Assembly (NCBI GenBank): GCA_037446115.1
Contig: JBBIJF010000005.1
Coordinates: 111,139 to 175,138, forward strand
Reading direction: 5' to 3'
Source of the DNA: JANWXD01 sp037446115
Lineage (GTDB): Bacteria; Acidobacteriota; Terriglobia; Bryobacterales; Bryobacteraceae
Length of the DNA stretch: 64,000 bases
Notes under the pieces: model-generated
What the model saw: only the letters and a program-made list of their open reading frames with translations
Told to the model about the DNA's origin: nothing
The model's database searches: none
Part shown: positions 49,190-56,844 of the stretch, one piece after another
Layout: each line of letters begins with the position of its first letter
Position numbering within the stretch: the first letter of the stretch is position 1
Position numbers and translations under genes: made by a program

Positions 49190-50358
49190 AAAGTCTTTTC
49201 TCCCGCACCGGCGGCTTGGAGGCGTCCGTCCCGCGTCAGAACGAAGTTCTCGCCGCGCCAGACCGTGGTGCGGCGGAGTTGCGCCGCCGCCCATGAAGCC
49301 AGCCCGAGAAGGTCCCGCAGCGGCAGCCAGGCCAACGAACGCAGTCCTTCACGGTCGTGGAGCCCCCACCGCAGCCACAACGCAGCCGTGGCCCAGCGCA
49401 CACCCAGGGCAGCGCCGAACACGGCCAGGCCGAGCGCATCTGCGCGCCGGAGCAAGAGGAACAACAGGGCAAACGGTACCGAGCGGACCACCACCGTGGC
49501 AAAGAACGCCCGGGGACGTGCCGCTCGGGTTTTCTGGTCCCACTGCACCTGCCGGCGCCACCAGGCCGGAAAATTCGGCACATCCAGGGTGATCTCGACG
49601 ACGAACGGAACCAGCGCGTGACGAAGTCCCAACGCCGTAATCCGCCTGCCCATCTCGTAATCTTCCACGAGGTAATCGGCCAGTGCCGCCGGCCCGCCGA
49701 TCCTCTCGAGTGTCGCGCCGCGGAGGGCCACCGAAGCGCCCAGACAAAAGTTCGATGCGCCGGTTTCATAAGCGAAGACCGCGCTCGGAAGGAAATCCGC
49801 GTTCAACGTCAGCAGCATCAGGCGCTCGGAGAGGGTGCGCACACCGCCGGCGCGATACAGGCTGGAGGCGTAGCCCACCTCCGGAACCAGCAGCGCCGCC
49901 ACCATGGCTTTCAGGTAGTGCGGGGGCAGATAGGCATCACTGTCGCTGAGCACCAGGATTTCGTGGCGGGCGTGCGGCAATGCCCCGGCGAGATTGTTGA
50001 TCTTTCCGTTTGTCCCCACTCGGACGCTCCCGACCACCACCGTCACGCGCTCGGGCCCGAATTCGGCCTGGAGCCTACCGAGGAGCGGCAGCGCCGGGTC
50101 GTTCTCCCCGTGCACGGAAAAGATCACCTGATAATCCGGGTAATCCTGCAGACAGGCGCTGCGGAGGTTCTCCTCCAGGCCTCTTTCCCATCCGCGGACC
50201 AGCTTGAGCAGGGTGACCGGAGGCCATGCAGCAGGCTCGGGCGCACGCGGCCGCCGGAGAAAACGGGCCGCCGCCCCGAGGCACAGCATCCAAAACAGAG
50301 AACCGGAAAGGGCTGGGATCAGACAGAGCCACTCCGCCACCGACAACGGGCTATTCAT
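49177..50358 (-). CDS. hpnI: Hopanoid glycosyltransferase HpnI (GT21, ceramide glucosyltransferase-like)
   Basis: A 393-residue membrane glycosyltransferase. An N-terminal helix (WLCLIPALSGSLFWMLCLG), the GT2/GT21 core with SVHGENDPALPLL, VGTNGKINNLAG, the metal-binding LSDSDAYLPPHYL, catalytic VEDYEMGRRI, and QVQWDQKTR in place of Q-x-x-R-W, then C-terminal helices. HpnI adds N-acetylglucosamine to bacteriohopanetetrol. The start overlaps the end of the upstream FtsX-type permease gene by 8 nt. No squalene-hopene cyclase or hpnH/hpnG/hpnO genes are in the window. Confidence 0.88.
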   Translation of the reverse strand: MNSPLSVAEWLCLIPALSGSLFWMLCLGAAARFLRRPRAPEPAAWPPVTLLKLVRGWERGLEENLRSACLQDYPDYQVIFSVHGENDPALPLLGRLQAEFGPERVTVVVGSVRVGTNGKINNLAGALPHARHEILVLSDSDAYLPPHYLKAMVAALLVPEVGYASSLYRAGGVRTLSERLMLLTLNADFLPSAVFAYETGASNFCLGASVALRGATLERIGGPAALADYLVEDYEMGRRITALGLRHALVPFVVEITLDVPNFPAWWRRQVQWDQKTRAARPRAFFATVVVRSVPFALLFLLLRRADALGLAVFGAALGVRWATAALWLRWGLHDREGLRSLAWLPLRDLLGLASWAAAQLRRTTVWRGENFVLTRDGRLQAAGAGEKTLCGG

Positions 50359-51574
50359 AGCGGAGGGCCTCGGTGGGATTCAAGCGGGCGGCGCGATTGG
50401 CGGGCAGCAGTCCAAACAGAAGGCCTACGAGGAAGGAGACGCCGAAAGCCACCACGATCGAGATCCAAGACACAGAGATTTGCAGGGCACTGAGAAAGAA
50501 CTGAGCGCTGAAAGGGATGGCCACCCCGAGCAGTACGCCGGCCAAGCCTCCCGAGACGCTGATCAACACCGCTTCGAAGAGGAACTGCTGGAGAATGTCC
50601 CGCCGCGAGGCACCCACCGCCATGCGGATGCCGATTTCGCGCGTGCGCTCCGTCACCGTCACCAGCATGATGTTCATGATGCCGATGCCGGAAATGACGA
50701 GCGCGATGGTGGAGATCAGGATGAGGACAATCGTCAACACCAGCGCGATCTTGCGCGCGGCTTCGAGGATGCCCGTGAGGTTGCCGACATAGTAGTTGGC
50801 GCCCGGGCGGTGGCGGCTCTCAAGAATGCGGCGCACCTCTTCCGTGAGTGACGGAACGTCCTGAGCCCGGCGGGCCTGGACGTAAAGCGGGTCAATGCGC
50901 TCGTACGGGACGAAGTAGCGGAGCACGGTGATGGGGATGAGGATGGTCTCGCGCGCCAGTTCGGAAAGGCCGAACGTGGCGGTTTTTTCCTTGAACGTCC
51001 CCACCACGGTGAACTGCAGGCCGCGAATCTTCAGAACCTGGCCGACGGCCGCCTGCTGGGAGCCGTACAGGCGCTCCGCCAGCTCCTCGGTGAGCAGGGC
51101 CACGCGCTGGCGGAGCACTACGTCGCTCGGATCCAGCGGGCGGCCGGCCAGTTGCACAAGGTTGCGCACGTAGGCGTACTGGTCGTCGGAGCCGAGGATG
51201 AGGACGTCGCGGGGCCGGCCGTCCATGACGATGCTGTCGTAGGCGGACATGACACCCGTGGCGGCCACGATCCGGGATCCCAGCTGCGAGCGCACTGCCT
51301 CAACATCGGCAATGTTGACGAAATCCGCAGCTACGGTGGTCGCCTCCCGGCTTCCGGTTTCAAAATAGGCCATGATCAAGTTGCTCCCGACGCCGCTGAT
51401 CTGCTCGAGGATGTACTCGCGGCTGGTCAGAGAGATGGTGACCACCAGAATGACAGAGGCATTGCCGATCACCAGACCGAGCGCAGTCAGGAGAGTGCGG
51501 ATGCGGTTGGAGCGGAGCGCATCCACGCTGAAGCGCAGGGCCTCGCCAAGGTGCATATCGGCATGAGCCGTCAC
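50351..51574 (-). CDS. FtsX/MacB-type ABC transporter permease
   Basis: A 407-residue protein: N-terminal helix (RIRTLLTALGLVIGNASVILVVT), a periplasmic MacB_PCD domain (residues about 45-270) and three C-terminal helices in an FtsX domain with RTREIGIRMAVGASRRDILQ and PANRAARLNPTEALRYE. MacB-type permeases act mechanically on periplasmic partners or lipid-linked cargo. The cognate ATPase is not adjacent. GTG 51574 is 11 nt after TAGACT; ATG 51556 is an alternative. Overlap with hpnI by 8 nt makes a permease-hpnI-hpnK operon, so movement of modified hopanoids is possible. Confidence 0.88.
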   Translation of the reverse strand: MTAHADMHLGEALRFSVDALRSNRIRTLLTALGLVIGNASVILVVTISLTSREYILEQISGVGSNLIMAYFETGSREATTVAADFVNIADVEAVRSQLGSRIVAATGVMSAYDSIVMDGRPRDVLILGSDDQYAYVRNLVQLAGRPLDPSDVVLRQRVALLTEELAERLYGSQQAAVGQVLKIRGLQFTVVGTFKEKTATFGLSELARETILIPITVLRYFVPYERIDPLYVQARRAQDVPSLTEEVRRILESRHRPGANYYVGNLTGILEAARKIALVLTIVLILISTIALVISGIGIMNIMLVTVTERTREIGIRMAVGASRRDILQQFLFEAVLISVSGGLAGVLLGVAIPFSAQFFLSALQISVSWISIVVAFGVSFLVGLLFGLLPANRAARLNPTEALRYE

Positions 51575-51626
51575 TGGCTGCTACCAGTCTAGCGTAGAGC
51601 CCCCTACTCGCCCTGCGCCGGACGGC

Positions 51627-52268
51627 TCAGCGCCCGGACCCGCCGCCGTCGGGCCGGGAAAGTTCCGGCTCGAACTCGAAGACGCGCCCGCCGGTACGGA
51701 CTGTCAGCCGCCCGCCTGCCATGGGCCGGCCGTAGGCCGGGAAGAAAACCGCCCCGTCGGTGGACTCACCCGGGTTGAGTTTGGTCTCCACTAAAGCGAT
51801 CGCCGAGGCGGCGGCGGCCGCCTTCACCCGCGTCGAAGAGACCTCGGCCAGCGCCGCCTGCCGGCGCTTTTCGTAACCGTTGGTCGAGCGGATTCGCCCG
51901 GCGCCGTACAGACTGATCTCATAGGTCGAGACCAGCTTGATGACATCGTCCCGACCGGCCTTGCGCAGGAAATTCTCGACCACGGTTCGGGCGGAGGCAG
52001 CCCGCACGGCTACGCCGTCGGAATAATGGAACGTAAAATCCTCGGGACGCACGACACACGGCTGCGCCGAGCCGTTGGAGACCGCCACTTGCAAGACGGT
52101 GTACTCCCGGATCTGAGAAGGCAACTGCGCGTACATGATCGTGACGCCGTCGCGCGACAGGGTCTGGTAGCGCAGCCCGCCCGATTCGAATTCGATGACC
52201 TGCGCGGGCGCCGACACCCCGAAGAAAAGGCATGCCAGAGGCGCTGCGTAGATCCGACGCCGAAACAT
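51627..52268 (-). CDS. Exported protein of unknown function
   Basis: A 213-residue protein, MFRRRIYAAPLACLFFGVSA, with a signal peptide, then a beta-rich domain (YTVLQVAVSNGSAQPCVVRPEDFTFHY) resembling an Ig-like fold, a central helix (VENFLRKAGRDDVIKLV), and GGRLTVRTGGRVFEFEPEL at the end. No family is recognised. ATG 52268 is preferred; a GTG at 52286 sits directly on a GAGGT. It lies on the same strand upstream of the FtsX-type permease (52-nt gap) and downstream of the TPR gene. Confidence 0.65.
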   Translation of the reverse strand: MFRRRIYAAPLACLFFGVSAPAQVIEFESGGLRYQTLSRDGVTIMYAQLPSQIREYTVLQVAVSNGSAQPCVVRPEDFTFHYSDGVAVRAASARTVVENFLRKAGRDDVIKLVSTYEISLYGAGRIRSTNGYEKRRQAALAEVSSTRVKAAAAASAIALVETKLNPGESTDGAVFFPAYGRPMAGGRLTVRTGGRVFEFEPELSRPDGGGSGR

Positions 52269-52342
52269 ACGAGCGCCGCCGCTCACACCTCTATGATAGA
52301 AGCTCCCGGGCCGGGAGGGAACGAGGAAACGGCGGGCCCGGC

Positions 52343-54397
52343 CTAGTGCTGGGGCGCCGCGGAAGCAGCGGACTCCTTCGCCAACCGCACGCGGGCGCCT
52401 TCCAGCTTCTTCTGGATTTTCGCCACCTCAGCAGCGTCGTATTCCGAAGGAGCGCTCGCCCCCCACTCTTTGAGGGCCACGGCCCACTGGGCAACGGCTT
52501 CCTTGAGGCGGCCCTGGCGGGCCAAGACGTCGCCCAAGTGGTCATTCACGGTGGGGTCGCGGGGTACGCGTTCCAACGCCTTACGCAGGTACTTCTCCGC
52601 CTCATCCAATCGTCCCATGCGGAAATACACCCAGCCGAGACTGTCAAGGTAGGCGCCGTTGTGCGGGTCGAGTTCGACGGCCTTCCGGATCAGCTCATAG
52701 GCCTCCTCGAGCCGTACGTTGCGGTCAGCCAGCATGTAGCCCAAATAATTCAGCGCCGACGCATTTTCCGGATCGAGTTCCAGAACCTTGCGAAACTCGG
52801 CTTCGGCCGCGTCATACTTTTTCATGCGCTCAAACATGGCGCCGCGCATGAAGTAGATCGTCTGGCGGTGCTCGTCGGAGTCCGCGAGCTTCTCGGCGGC
52901 ATCCAGCGCCTTGCCCATTTCCGCGTAATTCTTGGTCCTCTCATAGACCTGGGCCAGCGCGATCCAGGCTTCGCGATCCTCCTTGCCGTCGAAAAGCTTC
53001 TTGATCGCGGCCACGGCCTGATCGGCTTTGCCGAAATCGGCCAGAATGGAGGCGCGCACAATGGCCACCATGCGATCCTGAGGATACTTCTTGTAGGCAG
53101 TCTCGGCCTCCTCCGCTGCCTTGGCGTACTCCTTGGCTTGCCGCCACGTGTCCATGACCTGAGCCGCGGCGCGCGGGCCCAGGTCCGGGTCGAGTTCGCT
53201 CAGTTTTCGGAAAGTGGCCACCGCCTCGGCGTACTGGAGATTGTTGCGGTACAGCTGTCCGAGGCGCTCCAGCAACACGGCACGGCTGGCCTTCTCCGGC
53301 GGGCTGTAAGACTTCCGCGCCGAGCTGTCGAGCATCTCGTTCATGAGCTGAATGGCTTCGGCGTTCCGGCCCTCGGCCTCAAGCAGGTTGACCTCGTTGT
53401 AGCGGATCTCGAGGTTGTCCGGGTCAAGGCGTTTCGCGCTCTCGGCCGCCTGGCGAGCCTTGACGAAATCCCGCTTCTGGCGGTAGGCCTGCGACAGGCG
53501 AAGCCAAGAGTGCACGTCCTTAGGGTTGGAACGCGTGAGCTCCTCATAGATGCTGATCGCGGCGTCCAACTGGTCGGAAAGCGCCAGATCCTGCGCCAGG
53601 GCGCGCTTGAGCTCGGGGCTGTCGGGCGCCAGCTCGAGGGCTCGCTTCAAAACCTCGGCCGCACCTTTGTAGTCCCGCATCTGCTCATAGGCGCTGGCCA
53701 GTGACGTAAGGGTCCGCAAGTTCGGGTTGGCTCGCACCACCCGTTCGAGCATCTCGACGGCCCTGCGGTTGTCGCCCAGATCGGAGTAGACCATGGCCAG
53801 CCCGGTCATGGCCTCCTCACTGTTGGGATCCAGTTCCAGGGCGCGCTGGTAGGCCTTTTCCGCCTCCAGGGAATTCTGGCCGACTTTGTACAGGCGGCCC
53901 AGCACAAGCCAGGTCTCGATACTCTTGGGCTCCTTTTCGGCGACCTTCTCGTACTGCTCGATGGCCTTGCGGAGCATGGTTTCATTGATCCGGTTGGTTT
54001 GCGGATCGCCGATGAGGCGCATGTACAAGCGGCCGAGGAGGCGGCGCGCGTCGAGCGCGTCCGGATTCTGGCGCAGGCGTTCTTCGGCTTCGCTGACCGC
54101 CTCGTTGAGCCTCCCGGATTGCACGTAGACGTCGGAGAGCTCCTCAGCGAGGAAGCTGGCTCCGGGGTCGGCCTTGATGGCCTCCTTGTAGTGCTCGATG
54201 GCGCGCGAGAAATACTCGCCGCGGTTGCCGTACAAGGTGCCCAGCTCCGCGTAAAGATGCGCCATGGAGTAGTGATAATAAGCTTCCGCCCGGTTGGGCG
54301 TCCGTTCCGTAGAGCTGGCAGGAGCGGCAAACGCAACAGGGAAACCGAGCCAGGCCAGTCCCGCCCACAACAGCAACACTTGTCTTGATTTCTTCAT
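52343..54397 (-). CDS. Large exported TPR protein
   Basis: A 684-residue protein starting MKKSRQVLLLWAGLAWLGFP, a signal peptide. About 14-16 TPR units occupy nearly the whole chain, with clear consensus copies (AIEHYKEAIKADPG, AEKAYQRALELDPNSEEA, AEAEFRKVLELDPENASALN, AEKYLRKALERVPRDPTVN). No catalytic domain is attached. It should act in the periplasm or on the outer membrane as a scaffold. A TAACAT lies only 4 nt before the ATG and no Shine-Dalgarno is seen, so the exact start is uncertain. Divergent from the metalloprotease gene. Confidence 0.83.
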   Translation of the reverse strand: MKKSRQVLLLWAGLAWLGFPVAFAAPASSTERTPNRAEAYYHYSMAHLYAELGTLYGNRGEYFSRAIEHYKEAIKADPGASFLAEELSDVYVQSGRLNEAVSEAEERLRQNPDALDARRLLGRLYMRLIGDPQTNRINETMLRKAIEQYEKVAEKEPKSIETWLVLGRLYKVGQNSLEAEKAYQRALELDPNSEEAMTGLAMVYSDLGDNRRAVEMLERVVRANPNLRTLTSLASAYEQMRDYKGAAEVLKRALELAPDSPELKRALAQDLALSDQLDAAISIYEELTRSNPKDVHSWLRLSQAYRQKRDFVKARQAAESAKRLDPDNLEIRYNEVNLLEAEGRNAEAIQLMNEMLDSSARKSYSPPEKASRAVLLERLGQLYRNNLQYAEAVATFRKLSELDPDLGPRAAAQVMDTWRQAKEYAKAAEEAETAYKKYPQDRMVAIVRASILADFGKADQAVAAIKKLFDGKEDREAWIALAQVYERTKNYAEMGKALDAAEKLADSDEHRQTIYFMRGAMFERMKKYDAAEAEFRKVLELDPENASALNYLGYMLADRNVRLEEAYELIRKAVELDPHNGAYLDSLGWVYFRMGRLDEAEKYLRKALERVPRDPTVNDHLGDVLARQGRLKEAVAQWAVALKEWGASAPSEYDAAEVAKIQKKLEGARVRLAKESAASAAPQH

Positions 54398-54565
54398 CGG
54401 AATGTTATCGTTTCTGCCACCCCGGAATGCGGCCCACGATCCTCTCTTCCCCAAGTATAGCGGTAAACGCCTCCGGCGCGAGCTGCTGCCGCCACGCGGA
54501 CTTGCCGTCCCCAAAAGCATGAAACGCTCGATTATACTAGGGACACGACCGTACAGGAGCGACGC

Positions 54566-55516
54566 ATGAGCTCTCGGTGCACGTTTCTGGCATGTGCCGC
54601 GCTGGCGACCTGGCTGGGCCACCCGGCCGCGGGTCAAGCTCCGGGCGCTGCGGATGCGCCCTTCACACTGGGAGGCCGCACGTGGGTCAGCCAGAAGGCA
54701 TTCATTGACAGCGGAGCGCGCTGCGCCACGCGACACGTAGACGATATTGAGGCTGCCGAAATCGAGGCTGCCTTGAGCCGTTTCCGCGTCTCGAGCGGCA
54801 AAAAAAGAGGCGCCCCCAACAGTTCGATCGTGATTCCCGTCTACGTCCACGTCATCAACAACGGGCCCGGCATCGAAAACGGGGACGTACCCACCAACAT
54901 GATTCGCCAGCAGATTCAGGTGTTGAACGCGTCATTCGGCGGGGCCACGGGAGGCGCGACGACGCCCTTCGTGTTCTCGCTGGCGGGTATCACTCGCACC
55001 ACGAACCCCGCCTGGTACACGATGTCGCCGGGCTCGAAAGAGGAGCGCGAGGCCAAAGCGGCGCTGCGGCAGGGGGGCGCGGACACGTTGAATCTTTACA
55101 CCGCCAATCCCGGCGGCGGGCTGCTCGGCTGGGCGACGTTCCCCTGGAGCTACGCCGGCGATCCGGTCAACGACGGCGTGGTGGTCCTGTTTTCCTCGCT
55201 GCCGGCAGGTGCTGCGGCCCCCTACAACGAAGGCGACACAGCCACGCATGAGGTGGGACACTGGCTGGGGCTGTATCACACCTTTCAAGGAGCGTGCAGT
55301 ACGAGCGGCGATCTGGTCGCGGACACGCCGGCGGAGCGCTCTCCGGCTTTCGGCTGCCCGGCGGGTCGGGATACCTGCGTCGGGCCGAAGCACCCGGGTC
55401 TCGACCCGGTCGAAAACTTCATGGACTACACCGACGACGCCTGCATGTTCCAGTTCACACCGGAGCAATCCAGCCGGATGAGCGCGCTCGCGGCTTTGTA
55501 CCGCGGGCTCGACTGA
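54566..55516 (+). CDS. Secreted zinc metalloprotease of the M43 (pappalysin/cytophagalysin) type
   Basis: A 316-residue protein with signal peptide (FLACAALATWLGHPAAG), a propeptide of about 80 residues and the catalytic site HEVGHWLGLYH, with zinc ligands H228, H232 and H238 and Glu229 as base. The Met-turn segment VENFMDYTDDACMFQFTPEQ is typical of M43B. It should cleave proteins outside the cell. AGGAG (54555-54559) stands 6 nt before ATG 54566 and a TATACT lies at 54533-54538. Alone in its unit. Confidence 0.92.
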   Translation: MSSRCTFLACAALATWLGHPAAGQAPGAADAPFTLGGRTWVSQKAFIDSGARCATRHVDDIEAAEIEAALSRFRVSSGKKRGAPNSSIVIPVYVHVINNGPGIENGDVPTNMIRQQIQVLNASFGGATGGATTPFVFSLAGITRTTNPAWYTMSPGSKEEREAKAALRQGGADTLNLYTANPGGGLLGWATFPWSYAGDPVNDGVVVLFSSLPAGAAAPYNEGDTATHEVGHWLGLYHTFQGACSTSGDLVADTPAERSPAFGCPAGRDTCVGPKHPGLDPVENFMDYTDDACMFQFTPEQSSRMSALAALYRGLD

Positions 55517-55530
55517 CCAAGCTGCCGGAG

Positions 55531-55974
55531 CTAGTTGCCCTCCCGAGGCGGTTCCCAATCTATGAGGGGATTGCCCCCGCCCTCACATACCCACACCGCA
55601 GCTCGCACGCCCTTCCGCAGACGACCGGGCTTTTCTTCGATCCGGCTCCAGTCCTCGGGACGAAACGGTTCGCCGCGCAACCGGAACCAGCGCGTCACGT
55701 CCTGCTCGCTCGAATAGTGCAGTTCGGCCTTTTCTCTGGATTGCCAATCCGTTTCGATTTCAATGACAAGCCGCTCTGGAGCGCGGGAGTAAGCGGCTAC
55801 GCGCCCGATATAGGCGGTGAGTTTGTCGCGAGGGCAACCCGAGGCCTCAGGAGGACGGACCCTGCCGGAAGGCCGGCGCTCCTGCGATGCGGCTCCTTGC
55901 AGCGCCAGCGCGAGGATCAGGATAAGCGCCTGCCGCACAGCTTCAGTGTAGCCGTCTGGTTGCGGCAAAGTCAC
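55531..55974 (-). CDS. Small exported protein of unknown function
   Basis: About 147 residues from GTG 55974, or 135 from GTG 55938. A hydrophobic stretch (ALILILALALQGAAS) looks like a signal peptide. The mature part has RLVIEIETDWQSREKAELHY and RKGVRAAVWVCEGGGNPLIDW, one cysteine and many charged residues. No family is recognised. It is convergent with the metalloprotease (14-bp gap) and divergent from the Yip1-like gene. Codon use is like the neighbours and the frame is intact, so I accept it with moderate confidence. Confidence 0.5.
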   Translation of the reverse strand: MTLPQPDGYTEAVRQALILILALALQGAASQERRPSGRVRPPEASGCPRDKLTAYIGRVAAYSRAPERLVIEIETDWQSREKAELHYSSEQDVTRWFRLRGEPFRPEDWSRIEEKPGRLRKGVRAAVWVCEGGGNPLIDWEPPREGN

Positions 55975-56016
55975 CTCGGGGCAAGCCGGCGGCCCTCATC
56001 GCGCAGTGGCCGGGAC

Positions 56017-56022
56017 TATAAT
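56017..56022 (+). promoter_or_regulatory. Consensus -10 element of the Yip1-like gene
   Basis: TATAAT ends 9 nt before ATG 56032, with no Shine-Dalgarno between them and no good -35 at the usual distance. The spacing would give a leader of only a few nucleotides. Confidence 0.5.
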
Positions 56023-56031
56023 AAGTGCGCC

Positions 56032-56766
56032 ATGGCTACCGCTGAACCCGCACCCCGTCCCCTAACGGAAACCCAGCGCCTGGTGGGCGTGTTTTGGGAA
56101 CCCAAGCCCGTATTCCAAGACCTTGCCGCCCATCCCAGATGGTGGACGCCGCTCATCCTGATGACCGCGCTGTCCCTCGTTTATATCCTTATGTTCTCGC
56201 GCACCGTCGGTTGGGAGACCTTCATGCGCCACCAGTTTGAAACCAACGAGCGCGTGCAGCAGATGCCCCCGGAACAGCGCGAGCTCGCCCTGGAACAGGC
56301 CGTGAAGTTTGGCGCCGGCTTCGGCTATGCCGGAGCGCTCCTGGGCGTCCCCGTTTCCATGCTGCTGATCTCGGCCGTGCTGCTCGGCGTCTTCAACGCC
56401 CTCGCCGGGGCGGAGCTGCGCTTCCGCCAGGCGTTCAGCATCACGACCTACGCTTCCCTGCCCTCGGCGCTTGGGGTCGTGCTGGGCATGATCGTGATGC
56501 GATTCAAAAACCCGGAGGATTTCGACCTCCAGAATCCGGTCCCGCTCAACCTGGGGGCTTACCTGGACCCCGCCGGCACGCCTAAGTTTCTTCACACCAT
56601 TGCCGGCTCGCTCGACTTGCTCAGCATTTGGGTGATTCTGCTGCTCGCTCTGGGCTTTTCCACAGCCGCCAGGAAGGTTTCTTACCAGCGCGCCCTGGTA
56701 TTGATCATCATTCCCTGGGCGGCATACGTGCTGATCAAGGCCGGATGGTCGGCCGCGTTTGCCTGA
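56032..56766 (+). CDS. Yip1-like polytopic membrane protein
   Basis: A 244-residue protein. The first 40 residues (LTETQRLVGVFWEPKPVFQDLAA) are the cytoplasmic lead of bacterial YIP1-domain proteins. Five hydrophobic segments follow (WTPLILMTALSLVYILMF, GVPVSMLLISAVLLGVF, FSITTYASLPSALGVVLGMI, LLSIWVILLLALGF, ALVLIIIPWAAYVLI). The function of bacterial YIP1 proteins is unknown. The family often lies beside MacB/TolC efflux genes in this phylum; here an efflux set begins about 2 kb downstream on the other strand. Confidence 0.75.
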   Translation: MATAEPAPRPLTETQRLVGVFWEPKPVFQDLAAHPRWWTPLILMTALSLVYILMFSRTVGWETFMRHQFETNERVQQMPPEQRELALEQAVKFGAGFGYAGALLGVPVSMLLISAVLLGVFNALAGAELRFRQAFSITTYASLPSALGVVLGMIVMRFKNPEDFDLQNPVPLNLGAYLDPAGTPKFLHTIAGSLDLLSIWVILLLALGFSTAARKVSYQRALVLIIIPWAAYVLIKAGWSAAFA

Positions 56767-56844
56767 GCTCTCTGCGGCCGGCCGGAAACAACAGCTCAAA
56801 AAGCGTAGCGGGGTCGGAGGCTGCGCACCGGGAGAGGAGACCCA

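Noticed and set aside
54402..54407. Leaderless promoter (TAACAT) for the large TPR gene
   Set aside because: The hexamer ends only 4 nt before the ATG, so a normal start point would fall inside the start codon; kept out of the leaderless list.
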